From Verrucomicrobiales bacterium (GTDB lineage Bacteria > Verrucomicrobiota > Verrucomicrobiia > Limisphaerales > F1-12-MAGs170): 43,864 bases of DNA. Below the pieces are notes generated by a model, which saw only the letters and a list, made by a program, of their open reading frames with translations, was not told the origin of the DNA and did no database searches. Below are positions 8,853-17,087 of the stretch, one piece after another. Location of the stretch: assembly GCA_005777315.1 (NCBI GenBank), contig SXMN01000332.1:1-43864 (forward strand), written 5' to 3'. A program made the translations under genes and the position numbers. The number at the start of each line of letters is the position of its first letter. The first letter of the stretch is position 1.

Positions 8853-9386
8853 TCACCAGCTTACGGGAACCGTCACGAGGTTGCCGAAACGGTTTTTGTA
8901 AAAAAGCTGCCGGTGATTCACGCCGAACTCGTGGACAAGGCGGGTGATCTTCACATCGTAACAACAGTATTCGGCGATCTCCAGCAGCTTTCCTTCCCGG
9001 AACCATTGGATTGCTTGCAACCCTTCCGCAGTCTTTTCCACACCCAATGTACTGTTGGCGATGGTATCAAGGGAGAGGCGATGTTTGAGGATCTTTTGCA
9101 GTTCGACGAGCATGTCGAGAGTTGGGATTTGGCTCAGGTCCATCACTGAGTAGCCGTGAAGAACCTCGTAATCGAAACGGAGGTTGTTAAAGCCGACCAC
9201 CAAGTCAGCTCTCATCAGTTCGTTGATCAGGTCGCTGACATGTTTTTCGTCATAGATGTGGTACGAGCCGCGCCTGGTGCTGTAAGTGACGCCGCAACTC
9301 ATGCCCATGTTGCGAACGTTATTCCATCCGCCGACTTCATCGGCGGATTTTTGTGTTTCGAGATCGAAATAGACGATGTTTTGCAT
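8853..9386 (-). CDS. DEDDy-type 3'-5' exonuclease / RNase H-like protein
   Basis: The 177-residue protein is a compact RNase H-fold exonuclease. The three motifs of the DEDDy class are in order: FDLET near residue 8 (motif I, D-x-E), GFNNLRFDYEVL near residue 65 (motif II, with the Asp after Phe), and YCCYDV near residue 142 (motif III, Y-x3-D). It resembles small stand-alone YprB-like or predicted PolB-like 3'-5' exonucleases and lacks polymerase or helicase domains. It should degrade or trim single-stranded DNA or RNA in the cytoplasm; the actual substrate is unknown. A short hairpin (8832-8848) lies just past the stop but has no T tract. It is divergent from pssA. Confidence 0.8.
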   Translation of the reverse strand: MQNIVYFDLETQKSADEVGGWNNVRNMGMSCGVTYSTRRGSYHIYDEKHVSDLINELMRADLVVGFNNLRFDYEVLHGYSVMDLSQIPTLDMLVELQKILKHRLSLDTIANSTLGVEKTAEGLQAIQWFREGKLLEIAEYCCYDVKITRLVHEFGVNHRQLFYKNRFGNLVTVPVSW

Positions 9387-9698
9387 CCGTGTTGTTCCGC
9401 GCAGAAAGGTAGTGCCGCCTTCTATTCGTGAAAGCGGAATCTTTCTGAACTGATGGCGGCTTTGTGTCTGCAGAGGCGCGAGAACTCATTCTGCGCTGAT
9501 TATGCGCTTTCAAACGCACGCGCCTCAACTAGTCTTCCGACATGGACCGCGATGACCATGGTAAAGATTGCAACCTCGAAAGGCGCGATCTGCATGACCA
9601 TTTGAGAACATCGGAATGGCGCAACGGGTGTGACAGTAACCGCTCGACGGCGTCCTGGGTTGGATTGCTTCAACGTTGAAAATCTAATTCAAGAAACC
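9387..9698. other. Intergenic region, exonuclease / pssA
   Basis: This 312-bp gap lies between divergent genes and must hold both promoters. No tRNA, strong hairpin or convincing -35/-10 pair was recognised. Short open frames here (for example 9337-9528 on the minus strand) have arginine-rich, non-protein-like composition and were not called. Confidence 0.4.
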
Positions 9699-10553
9699 AT
9701 GCCATCTTCCTCGAATCCGCCCATCGAGCCCGAGCCGCCGAAGTTGAAGATCTACTTCCTTCCAAACCTGATGACGGCGGGGAATCTCTTTTGCGGGTTC
9801 GTCGCTCTGACAAAGATTGTCGAAGCGGACGCGGGATCGGCTGAATTCAACGCCACCATCCGGCACGCACTGTTCTTTATCTTGCTGGCATGTATTTTCG
9901 ACCTGCTGGATGGAAGGCTCGCGCGCATGGGGGGGAGCGAAAGTCCATTCGGCCGGGAATTTGATTCATTGGCGGATTTGATTTCTTTTGGCGCGGCCCC
10001 GGCGTTCCTGGTGCATCGCATAGTGCTTCATGATGTCTTCGTGCGGTATCAGGAGGTTGGTTGGTTCATTTCATCCATCTACCTGATTTGTGGCGCACTG
10101 CGTCTCGCACGATTCAATTGCCTTGCGACGACGGCTGGCGGAGGAGGCGGAAGGGAATTCACGGGCTTTCCGATTCCCATGGCAGCCGGGCTGGTGGCGT
10201 CGCTCACGCTCTTTCTCATGTGGCTTGATGAACGGGATTTTGCGCGCGGCAACTGGCGTTATGTGCTGCCGGTGATCATGATCTTCCTATCGATGATGAT
10301 GGTGAGCGAGGTCAAGTATCCAACTTTCAAGAAATTCGACCTGCGGGCGACACGACCATTCACCAAGTTGGTGATTGCGGCTCTGTTCATCGGGTTGCTG
10401 GTTGTTTTGCGGACAAAAGTGCTGCCATTCCTGCTCCCGAGCATTTTCACGGCGTATCTGGTTTACGGTTTTGTGCGTCCGCGGATTTCCCGGCGGATGC
10501 GCGCCGAGATCGAGGAGGAGGAGGAGGAGGAGCCGGGGGAAGGGGAGCGTTGA
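9699..10553 (+). CDS. pssA: CDP-diacylglycerol--serine O-phosphatidyltransferase
   Basis: This integral membrane enzyme makes phosphatidylserine from CDP-diacylglycerol and serine, the first step towards phosphatidylethanolamine. The ATG at 9699 is chosen because the frame upstream (to 9630) is not conserved in character and the family normally starts shortly before YFLPNLMTAGNLFCG. The CDP-alcohol phosphotransferase signature is complete: DGRLAR, eight residues, then GREFDSLAD, giving the four metal- and substrate-binding aspartates. Several transmembrane helices follow. The C-terminus ends in a cytoplasmic run of seven glutamates, variable in this family. The LysE-type gene begins five bases after the stop, so the two are probably co-transcribed. 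A psd gene is not in the window. Confidence 0.92.
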   Translation: MPSSSNPPIEPEPPKLKIYFLPNLMTAGNLFCGFVALTKIVEADAGSAEFNATIRHALFFILLACIFDLLDGRLARMGGSESPFGREFDSLADLISFGAAPAFLVHRIVLHDVFVRYQEVGWFISSIYLICGALRLARFNCLATTAGGGGGREFTGFPIPMAAGLVASLTLFLMWLDERDFARGNWRYVLPVIMIFLSMMMVSEVKYPTFKKFDLRATRPFTKLVIAALFIGLLVVLRTKVLPFLLPSIFTAYLVYGFVRPRISRRMRAEIEEEEEEEPGEGER

Positions 10554-10558
10554 ACGGC

Positions 10559-11227
10559 ATGTCTGACGAGTTTGTTCAAGCAGCCCTGGCTGCGTTTGTC
10601 GGGTTCGCCACCGGGTTTCTGAGTGCGATTCCCACAGGGCCGATCAGCATCACGATCCTCAACGAAGGGGCCAGACGCGGATTCCGATGGGCGGCTCTGA
10701 TCAGTTTCGGGGCGATCGTCATGGATTCCATTTACTGCGCGGCGGCGTTCGCGGGATTCTCCGGACTGTTCAATTCCGAGATCATCCGCGCATCGATGGA
10801 ACTGTTGAGCTTTCTTGCGACCCTCTACCTTGGAATCAAGTATCTGGTTCAAAAAGAGATGCCAGCAACGACGAAAAGCGTCGAACGCGTGGAGCATCGG
10901 TTGCATCCTCACACTGCGTTTATGATTGGATTCGTCCGCGTGCTTGGGAATCCGGCGGTGTTCTTGTTCTGGATCACGATGTCTGCCGCGCTCATTTCGC
11001 ACCGGGTGATTGACGACACATTGTTCATGAAAACGGTGTGTGTATTGGGAATGTCCACGGGGGCGTTGGCGTGGTTCTTGATCCTTGCCTACATCGTTTC
11101 GCGCGGACACGGGAAGCTTTCCACCAAGACACTTCTGCGCATGTCCCACGGGTCCGGCATCGCGCTGTTGATAGTGGCGGCGTTATTCGCCATCCGCCTT
11201 ATCAAACGCCTCTCTCAGGCGGCGTGA
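10559..11227 (+). CDS. LysE/RhtB-family amino acid exporter
   Basis: The 222-residue protein is almost entirely hydrophobic with about six predicted membrane helices. It opens with the family signature region GFLSAIPTGPISITILNEG, in which the G-P-x-G/P turn after helix 1 is typical of LysE/RhtB/CadD exporters, and a second conserved helix GFVRVLGNPAVFLFWIT. It likely exports amino acids or a related small metabolite; the substrate cannot be told from sequence. I prefer the ATG at 10559; a TTG at 10550 in the same frame overlaps the pssA stop. A GGGGAG at 10543-10548 inside the end of pssA could serve as ribosome binding site. The 3' end overlaps the convergent pseudouridine synthase gene by 26 bases. 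Confidence 0.85.
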   Translation: MSDEFVQAALAAFVGFATGFLSAIPTGPISITILNEGARRGFRWAALISFGAIVMDSIYCAAAFAGFSGLFNSEIIRASMELLSFLATLYLGIKYLVQKEMPATTKSVERVEHRLHPHTAFMIGFVRVLGNPAVFLFWITMSAALISHRVIDDTLFMKTVCVLGMSTGALAWFLILAYIVSRGHGKLSTKTLLRMSHGSGIALLIVAALFAIRLIKRLSQAA

Positions 11228-12035
11228 AAGCGCCATCGTACATCGCATAGCGCCGGAGATACTTCACGGCGACCGTCAGATCCTTGGGCCAGGGTGATTC
11301 GACGCGGATGGATGCACCAGTGACTGGATGCGTAATCTCAAGCGAAACCGCGTGCAGCGCCGCACGGCCGATCAAAGGTTTCTCGGGTTCATCACCCTTG
11401 AAGCGATAGTTGGGTTTCAGACTTGAGAGGAGCAGGGGATGTCCTCCGTACTGCGCATTGCCAACCACTGGGAACTTAAGGCGTTGAAGATGCACACGGA
11501 TCTGGTGCGTACGGTCAGTGCAGAGCTGGCACTGGAGGAGGGAGTGCCTTGAAAATCTTTCCGTGACGCGGAACCGGGTTTTCGCCTTCTTGCCGTGGTC
11601 CTGATCAATCCGCATCAAACCGGGTTTTGCGTGGTGCGGTGAGAGTTTGAATGCGGCTTCAAACTCTTCTTCAGTGGGAGTTCCATGAACGAGGGCCACA
11701 TAGACCTTGGAGGGCTTCTCGATGCCAAACTGATCCGCCAGTTTGATCAACACCGGCTTGCTCTTTGCCAGCAGGATGACGCCGCTGGTTTCAAAATCCA
11801 GGCGATGAGCATTCGCGAGATAGGAAGACCCCAGATTCCCGACCCATGATGCTCCGCGCTTGATGTCGCGGTGAAGCAGCCCCATCAGGTTTGCACGGGC
11901 TGGATCGTAGCGGTCCGGTGAAACGAGCAGATGGCTCGGCTTGTCGAGCGCCAGGATATGTTCGTCCTCGAAAAGAACCGGGATTTCCCAGAATTCCCTG
12001 GTCGCTGGTGAGGAAAGTTTGATGGAGGAACTCAT
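11202..12035 (-). CDS. RluA-family pseudouridine synthase
   Basis: The protein (277 residues) isomerises uridine to pseudouridine in structured RNA. The catalytic motif is present as NAHRLDFETSG, with the Asp nucleophile of the HRLD block, near residue 78, followed by the conserved RTHQIRVHL block near 180 and the KPSH opening strand (LALDKPSHLLVSP). No S4 domain precedes the catalytic core, as in RluA rather than RluC/RluD, but the exact target (23S rRNA, 16S rRNA or tRNA) cannot be fixed. It is the last gene of the rpsB-tsf-PpiD-like-RluA run, 37 bases after the PpiD-like stop. It overlaps the LysE-type gene tail to tail. Confidence 0.9.
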   Translation of the reverse strand: MSSSIKLSSPATREFWEIPVLFEDEHILALDKPSHLLVSPDRYDPARANLMGLLHRDIKRGASWVGNLGSSYLANAHRLDFETSGVILLAKSKPVLIKLADQFGIEKPSKVYVALVHGTPTEEEFEAAFKLSPHHAKPGLMRIDQDHGKKAKTRFRVTERFSRHSLLQCQLCTDRTHQIRVHLQRLKFPVVGNAQYGGHPLLLSSLKPNYRFKGDEPEKPLIGRAALHAVSLEITHPVTGASIRVESPWPKDLTVAVKYLRRYAMYDGAFTPPERGV

Positions 12036-12072
12036 CTACTTTCCACCTGAATTCGCAGCGGATCTCCTCGGA

Positions 12073-13773
12073 TTATTTCGCAGGGGTGACCTTCTGATCT
12101 CCTGGGAGGACAATCTTGGCGAGCTCCATTTCTTTGCGCAGCCATTCCGTGAAGGCTTCGTTCTGGCGGCTCTGGCGCATGGTGCGGAGCTGATCGGGCA
12201 AACCGGTCTTCGCCTGCTCGTCGGTGACCAGCACGCGTTTTTCGAGGAAGATGACAAATCCACCATCCGAGGTTGAGCCGTAGCCGCTCATCTTTCCCGG
12301 TGCCAGAGTGAATGCCACGTTCTTGAGCGCCCCGAGATCGCTGTTGCGAGTGCGCAGTTCGGTGAGTGTTTGAGTCTTCTGAGAGAATGGCGGCAGATCG
12401 ATGATTTCAGATTTTGACTCGGCGGCTGCGGCTTCAAATGTCTTGCCTTGGGCGACCGCGGAGCCGAGCGTCCGGGCCAGCTCTGCGCCGGCAGCGTTGC
12501 AGAGGACTGTGGACTGGCTCTTTTTATAATCGATCGTGACCCGGTCAGCGACCTGTTCCAACGGGGGCAGGGAGCTCGGAATGCGGGATTTGTACGCGAT
12601 TGCATAGACTGCCGATTCAGCGACAATGGGCTGGTCAAGGAAAGGCTCCTCCTGAGTGAGTTGAAAAGCCTGTCGTCCGAAGTCAGCAGGCAGGTTTAGT
12701 TCCGCCGGGGGCGCTGCTTGAGTGAAAGGGACCGTCATGCTGGTGACCAGGCCGGACGCTGCCGCCAACTTGTCGAAATTATCCGGAGTGACTGGTGTGA
12801 GATTCAGCAGTTGCTCGATGAACGCGTTGGCTTTCTTTTGAGCTTCAACCTGGGCGGTTTCCCGAAGGGCTTCCTCGCGGATTTTCTCCTTTGCCTGATC
12901 CGGGCTCAGGGGCTCGCCCGTGGGACCTTTGTAGAAATTCGCGCCCCGTTGTTCATACACCGTGTTGATCATTTGATTCAACCGGTTGGTGTCCTTGGCC
13001 ATCTGAATTTCTGCCGCTGCAAGGAAATTCGTGATGTCAAACTTCACCATGGACACCTGTGCGCGTTCAGCAATGCGGTAATTAGCTTGGCGATTGGTGT
13101 AGAACGCAGCCAGGGCGGCTGGATCAATGTTAACTTTCTCAACGTAGTCCGCGGCACTGAGGAGGATGACTTTTGTATCCACCTGCTCATTTTCGCGGCG
13201 GTAAGTCGCCTCGGCTTCCTGGGGTGTTACGAGTCTTCCAGTCAAACCCAGGACGGAGATGAGGTGTTGAATGCCAACCTCGTGTTCGACGTAGCGTTCA
13301 AAATCACGACGAGTCAGGCCGCGTCCAGGCAGCATCTGCCCGACGAATCGGTCAAAGTAATCCTTGTTGAATGTTTTTGTTGACTGGTCCTGGAACAAGG
13401 ATGCCTCGGCGATCCATCTTGCTACGGCGGTCGAGTCGGTCTGCACCTTGAACTGAGAAAGCTTTTCAATCATCAAAGTGCGGTTGTGTGTCTCCTTCTC
13501 GATGAGCCCCATCTGCCTGATTCGAGGATCCTGGTCAGCCCAATACCGATAATTGATGAAGAAGTTCAGTTCCGCCTCTCGAGCAACCTCGAGATAGTGG
13601 TCGCGTGTGATGCCTCGTCCGTAGATGGAACCAATGGTTTCATCACCGCCAGGGCCTCCACTGCCGCCGCCACTTTGCGTGCTGGGGCTGAAGAACGCGA
13701 CAAAGCTGATGATCGTCAGAGTGCTGATAACAACCCATAGCCACTTTTGGTGGCGGCGAATGCTGGCAAACAT
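12073..13773 (-). CDS. PpiD/SurA-N-like periplasmic chaperone without a visible parvulin domain
   Basis: About 566 residues from ATG 13773 (a TTG at 13800 extends the frame by nine residues). The N-terminus RRHQKWLWVVISTLTIISF is the single membrane anchor typical of PpiD. A SurA_N-like helical region follows (about 100-190), then the YVEKVNIDPAALAAFYTN segment that in PpiD precedes the parvulin domain. Where the rotamase should be, only helical, charged sequence is seen (about 240-330), so this may be a chaperone without isomerase activity. A helical C-terminal part with a beta segment (GYGSTSDGGFVIFLEKR) closes the protein. It sits between tsf and the RluA-family gene on the same strand, suggesting expression with the translation genes. 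Probable role: folding of secreted or outer-membrane proteins at the inner membrane. Confidence 0.75.
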   Translation of the reverse strand: MFASIRRHQKWLWVVISTLTIISFVAFFSPSTQSGGGSGGPGGDETIGSIYGRGITRDHYLEVAREAELNFFINYRYWADQDPRIRQMGLIEKETHNRTLMIEKLSQFKVQTDSTAVARWIAEASLFQDQSTKTFNKDYFDRFVGQMLPGRGLTRRDFERYVEHEVGIQHLISVLGLTGRLVTPQEAEATYRRENEQVDTKVILLSAADYVEKVNIDPAALAAFYTNRQANYRIAERAQVSMVKFDITNFLAAAEIQMAKDTNRLNQMINTVYEQRGANFYKGPTGEPLSPDQAKEKIREEALRETAQVEAQKKANAFIEQLLNLTPVTPDNFDKLAAASGLVTSMTVPFTQAAPPAELNLPADFGRQAFQLTQEEPFLDQPIVAESAVYAIAYKSRIPSSLPPLEQVADRVTIDYKKSQSTVLCNAAGAELARTLGSAVAQGKTFEAAAAESKSEIIDLPPFSQKTQTLTELRTRNSDLGALKNVAFTLAPGKMSGYGSTSDGGFVIFLEKRVLVTDEQAKTGLPDQLRTMRQSRQNEAFTEWLRKEMELAKIVLPGDQKVTPAK

Positions 13774-13956
13774 ATTTTTCCAAAAAATTAAGGAAGGCAA
13801 CCTAAGCAGTCGATGGAACGCGGGTCAAACGCAAAAGCGGCCGGTACTGCCTTGAAGGAGTGAAGGAGGAATTTCCTGGTTGGAGTTAATTGACCCCAGG
13901 GCATCGAAATGGACGGCCTGGAGTCTGATTTGCAGTTGAAATATGGGATCCAAAAA

Positions 13957-14802
13957 TTACACGGCCGTTGCGATGGCTTCACCCACCTGAAAGCGCACGA
14001 ACCGCCGGACCACGAGATCATCGCCGAGCTGCTTTCCGATGGCGGCGATGTGTTCCCGGATCGTCACTTCACCGTTCTTGACGAAGCCTTGATCCAGCAA
14101 GCACACGGTCTGGAAGTACTTGTCGAGTTTGCCTTCAACGATTTTGGCAATCGCCTGCGGCGGCTTGCCCTTTACTTGTTCGGTGGCGATTTCAGTTTCT
14201 TTTGCAATCAACGCGGGGTCCACGTTGTCGCGTGAAACTGCCACGGGGCTCGCGGCGGCGATCTGAAGCGTGATGTCACGAATAAGCTGCTTGAATTCCT
14301 CGCTGGCGCACGTGGCTTCCTTGCCAGCGCCTACTTCCACCAGCACTCCTACTTTCGCACCGGTGTGAATGTAGGCGGCGACGAGGCCGTTGCCGGTTAC
14401 TTCAAGCCGGTGATGACGTCCGATTTTGACGTTTTCTCCGATCTTGCTGACGGCGGCGACACGGTCCGCCTCAACATCCGCGTTCGGATCGGTGGCAAGC
14501 TTTCGCGCGATGTCGTCGCAGAAAGCGCGGAAGCTCTCGTTCTTTGCCACAAAGTCGGTCTCGCAATTAATCTCGGCAAGCACGCCGACGCGAGCGCCGG
14601 GGAGAATGCTTTGGGAGATGACACCCTCCTTCGCTTCGCGTCCGGCTTTCTTGGCGGCGGTGGCGACACCTCTTTTGCGGAGAATGTCCACCGCAGCGTC
14701 GATACTGCCTTGGGATTCGGTCAACGCCTTTTTGCAGTCCATCAAACCGGCGTTGGTGATCTCGCGCAGCTTGGACACCATTGCTGCAGATATTTCAGCC
14801 AT
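13957..14802 (-). CDS. tsf: Translation elongation factor Ts
   Basis: The 281-residue protein is the guanine nucleotide exchange factor for EF-Tu. The N-terminal UBA-like domain is canonical (VSKLREITNAGLMDCKKAL), followed by the EF-Tu-binding CETDFVAKNESF block near residue 80 and a second core subdomain ending QVGEAIATAV. The length is normal. The ATG at 14802 has a good ribosome binding site (GAGGAATT just upstream). It lies 87 bases after rpsB, the order conserved in most bacteria, with an intercistronic hairpin between them. After the stop there is a 180-base gap before the PpiD-like gene. Confidence 0.98.
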   Translation of the reverse strand: MAEISAAMVSKLREITNAGLMDCKKALTESQGSIDAAVDILRKRGVATAAKKAGREAKEGVISQSILPGARVGVLAEINCETDFVAKNESFRAFCDDIARKLATDPNADVEADRVAAVSKIGENVKIGRHHRLEVTGNGLVAAYIHTGAKVGVLVEVGAGKEATCASEEFKQLIRDITLQIAAASPVAVSRDNVDPALIAKETEIATEQVKGKPPQAIAKIVEGKLDKYFQTVCLLDQGFVKNGEVTIREHIAAIGKQLGDDLVVRRFVRFQVGEAIATAV

Positions 14803-14840
14803 AATTCCTCGATCGTAATGTTGTGGGAGTGTTGAACAGC

Positions 14841-14873
14841 GGAGCGCTGGTGGAACGAGCCAACCAGCGCTCC
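14841..14873 (-). promoter_or_regulatory. Intercistronic hairpin between rpsB and tsf
   Basis: Perfect 11-base arms (GGAGCGCTGGT at 14841-14851 and its complement at 14863-14873) enclose an 11-base loop. No T tract follows in the direction of transcription, so it looks like an attenuator, processing site or RNA-stability element rather than a full terminator. rpsB-tsf spacers often carry such partial terminators. Confidence 0.6.
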
Positions 14874-14889
14874 AATGAGACGTGAATGA

Positions 14890-15690
14890 TCAGGCGGTAG
14901 CCGGGGCCGGAGTTGCGGCTTCGACAGCGGGTTCAATGGACGGAGCTGATGGGACCTGCTCCACAGGTGGCTGTTCGGATTCCTTTTTCCGGCTGTACTT
15001 GGCTTCGTATTCGGCGCGGGCCTGGGTCAAAGTCTGGGTAAGAACGTTCAAGATCAGCCGCACGGAGCGGATGGCGTCATCATTTCCGGGGATCGGATAA
15101 TCAATCAGGTCAGGGTTGGCATTGGTGTCCACGATGGCGACGATCGGGATATTCAGTCGGCGAGCCTCGGCGACGGCATTGTGCTCGCGCTTGACATCGA
15201 CGACGAACATGGCGTCCGGATGATTTTCCATGGCTCGGATGCCATCGAGATTCTTGATCAGCCGCGCCATTTCACGGCGGATGGCGGACTGCTCCTGCTT
15301 GCCGTAAGCATTGATGGAACCGTCGGTCTCCATCTTCTCGATCTCTTTGAGCCGGGCCAGCGAGCGCTTGATCGTCTTCAAATTCGTCAGAGTGCCGCCG
15401 AGCCATCGCTCGGTGACATACATCTGTCCGCACGCTTTGGCGGCATCCTTGATGGCTTCCTGGGACTGCTTCTTGGTGCCGACGAAAACAACTCGACCGC
15501 CTTTCGCCACCGTTTTGGCGAGAAATTCCGCAGCCTGTTCGATAAGCGGGAGTGTCTTGCTGAGGTCGATGATGTGAATGCCGTTGCGGGCATCGAAGAT
15601 GAAACGCTTCATCTTCGGGTTCCAACGTTTGGTCTGGTGTCCGAAATGAACACCTGCTTCCAGTAATTCCTTAACTCCGATGCTGATCAC
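14890..15690 (-). CDS. rpsB: 30S ribosomal protein S2
   Basis: The 266-residue protein is S2, a late-assembling component of the small subunit that contacts S1. The opening [22 protein letters not shown] is canonical, as are the [19 protein letters not shown] and [14 protein letters not shown] blocks. The C-terminus carries an alanine- and proline-rich tail of about 30 residues beyond the usual end, common in PVC and some other phyla. The start is a GTG at 15690, supported by AAGGAAA a few bases upstream. It is first in the rpsB-tsf-PpiD-like-RluA run and is preceded by a candidate promoter at 15859-15886 and a structured leader. Confidence 0.98.
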   Translation of the reverse strand: MISIGVKELLEAGVHFGHQTKRWNPKMKRFIFDARNGIHIIDLSKTLPLIEQAAEFLAKTVAKGGRVVFVGTKKQSQEAIKDAAKACGQMYVTERWLGGTLTNLKTIKRSLARLKEIEKMETDGSINAYGKQEQSAIRREMARLIKNLDGIRAMENHPDAMFVVDVKREHNAVAEARRLNIPIVAIVDTNANPDLIDYPIPGNDDAIRSVRLILNVLTQTLTQARAEYEAKYSRKKESEQPPVEQVPSAPSIEPAVEAATPAPATA

Positions 15691-15850
15691 AAATTTCCTT
15701 TGTTTCGACCTGCCTCAGGCAAGCCATCCCGCGGAAAACGGGATTCATGTTTGTTGTTATGATGGCCGCCTGCGACGATTCCGGCGCAGGGCACTTAAGG
15801 GCCGTTAGTTTCCTCTCCCAACTGCTGACAAGCCGGCCAAGCCGGGAAAA
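15691..15850 (-). promoter_or_regulatory. rpsB 5' leader with hairpins (candidate autoregulatory leader)
   Basis: From the inferred start site to the GTG there are about 160 transcribed bases. Close to the ribosome binding site lie a perfect 6-base hairpin (ATCCCG/CGGGAT, 15726-15744) and a smaller TGCC/GGCA hairpin (15711-15721). In several bacteria S2 represses its own mRNA through such a leader; that this one does so is inference only. Confidence 0.35.
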
Positions 15851-15858
15851 GGGCTGGC

Positions 15859-15886
15859 ACCATAACAAAGCGGGGCTGCGCGGCAA
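15859..15886 (-). promoter_or_regulatory. Candidate sigma-70-type promoter for rpsB-tsf
   Basis: On the minus strand TTGCCG (15886-15881) is followed after 16 bases by TATGGT (15864-15859), a fair match to -35 and -10 consensus. The position fits a promoter for the ribosomal operon. No other pair in this gap looked better. Confidence 0.5.
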
Positions 15887-15945
15887 TAGGAATTTTGTGG
15901 AGTATTTCGAGCTTGGAGTTCGGGGCGGTTGGGACAAAATCTGGC

Positions 15946-16635
15946 ATGGTCGCCAAGGTTAAGAAGAATTCGGAGTGTGAGATCTGCATTCTGGCTGGGG
16001 GGCTGAGTTCCCGCATGGGGTGCGACAAAGCCAAGGTTCGGCTCGGGAGACGGACGTTGCTGGGACACGTTCGTCATGCGGCGAAGGAAACAGGGTTGCC
16101 TGTACGAGTGGTTCGAGCGGACATCGTTCCCCGATCAGGGCCCCTGGGTGGTGTTTACACTGCTTTGATGAAGTGCCGGGCTGAGTCGGTCTTATTCCTG
16201 TCGTGCGATATGCCCCTTCTGACGCCGCGACTGATGGATGCGATTTTGAGGTCCGGTCGGCTGGAGCGGTGCGCGGTGTTTACCAGAGTGAACGAAAGAA
16301 GCGGTTTTCCTTTTCTCATCTGGCGAGATTCATTCGCCAGCATCAGCAGAGCCATCGGTGAAGACGATCTGGCACTCCAATCACTAGCACGCCGTTTGAA
16401 GGCAAAGCACTATGATCCTCCCACGGTTCATCGCTGGCGGCTGGCGAACATCAATACGCCAGATGAATTGGAGGGGATCCGGCGAGTTTTGTTCGCAAGA
16501 GGCGTCGGTGAATCTTGCGTTGCCGCTGAGATTGAAACCGCCATTTACCAAAGGAAGGACTTTTGTTCTGCGACGAGCGTTTCTCCGTCCCATAAAGTGG
16601 CTCGCCATGCGAGGAGTTCGCCGAACATTGTGTAG
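15946..16635 (+). CDS. mobA: Molybdenum cofactor guanylyltransferase (MobA-like)
   Basis: About 229 residues from ATG 15946 (the frame opens upstream at 15895, without family features). The nucleotidyltransferase signature is clear: CILAGGLSSRMGCDKAKV at the start, then SGPLGGVYTAL and SCDMPLLT, which place the GTP-binding loop and the metal-binding Asp. The enzyme joins GMP to molybdopterin to give the guanine dinucleotide cofactor used by DMSO-reductase-family enzymes; a related family uses CTP, so the nucleotide is not certain. No other cofactor gene is nearby. The last 40 or so residues run past the usual end and overlap the convergent secreted-protein gene by 91 bases, so the true functional end may be near residue 190. 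It is divergent from rpsB. Confidence 0.8.
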   Translation: MVAKVKKNSECEICILAGGLSSRMGCDKAKVRLGRRTLLGHVRHAAKETGLPVRVVRADIVPRSGPLGGVYTALMKCRAESVLFLSCDMPLLTPRLMDAILRSGRLERCAVFTRVNERSGFPFLIWRDSFASISRAIGEDDLALQSLARRLKAKHYDPPTVHRWRLANINTPDELEGIRRVLFARGVGESCVAAEIETAIYQRKDFCSATSVSPSHKVARHARSSPNIV

Positions 16636-17006
16636 TCGTCACCTTTCAGCGTAAGGGAGGTCCACTGGCTGAAGCTGGAACGAGATTTCACTTCCGTTTC
16701 AAGTATGAGGGGCTTTCCAAGCATGGCACCACTGCTTCGAAGTTCGAGTCGAAGCTTGAACTTCGAAGGCACAGCTTGCGGGGATCGCCAGTTCACGTCG
16801 AAGCGAAGCGCGGATCGTTCGGCGGGATTGTTCCGCAGACGCGCCTGATAGGCATCCCGTTCATACAGGCTTGGCGAGAGGGTATGACGGCCTTCCTTAT
16901 CGAGGTAATGAGGCAGCACCTTCTTGATTTGCGCGGTAGCCGCTTCGGCGTTAGTTACAAAGAACACAGCTAGCAGCAGAATGAAGATGTGTCGGCAGCC
17001 AATCAT
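16545..17006 (-). CDS. Small secreted protein of unknown function
   Basis: About 153 residues from ATG 17006; the frame opens at 17066 but only the later start gives a proper signal peptide (HIFILLLAVFFVTNAEA). The mature part is mostly predicted beta strand (LRFDVNWRSPQAV, KFKLRLELRSSG, LTLKGDDYTMFGELLAW, ATLWDGETLVAEQKSFLW), suggesting an immunoglobulin-like or beta-sandwich domain. No family is recognised. It lies 81 bases after the membrane-protein gene on the same strand and may act with it at the cell envelope. Its 3' end overlaps mobA by 91 bases on the opposite strand. Confidence 0.65.
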   Translation of the reverse strand: MIGCRHIFILLLAVFFVTNAEAATAQIKKVLPHYLDKEGRHTLSPSLYERDAYQARLRNNPAERSALRFDVNWRSPQAVPSKFKLRLELRSSGAMLGKPLILETEVKSRSSFSQWTSLTLKGDDYTMFGELLAWRATLWDGETLVAEQKSFLW

Positions 17007-17087
17007 GTCCGCGAGTTTAATCCCTGGTGATGGAAACTCAACGCTGTTCTCCGTGTGTGGATTCATGCGGCTCCGAGCTGGAGCTTG

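Noticed and set aside
9337..9528. Minus-strand 63-codon frame between the exonuclease and pssA
   Set aside because: Arg- and Ser-rich, overlaps the exonuclease start, no ribosome binding site.
10510..10535. GAGGAGGAG run, possible repeat
   Set aside because: It encodes the poly-Glu C-terminus of PssA in the right frame.
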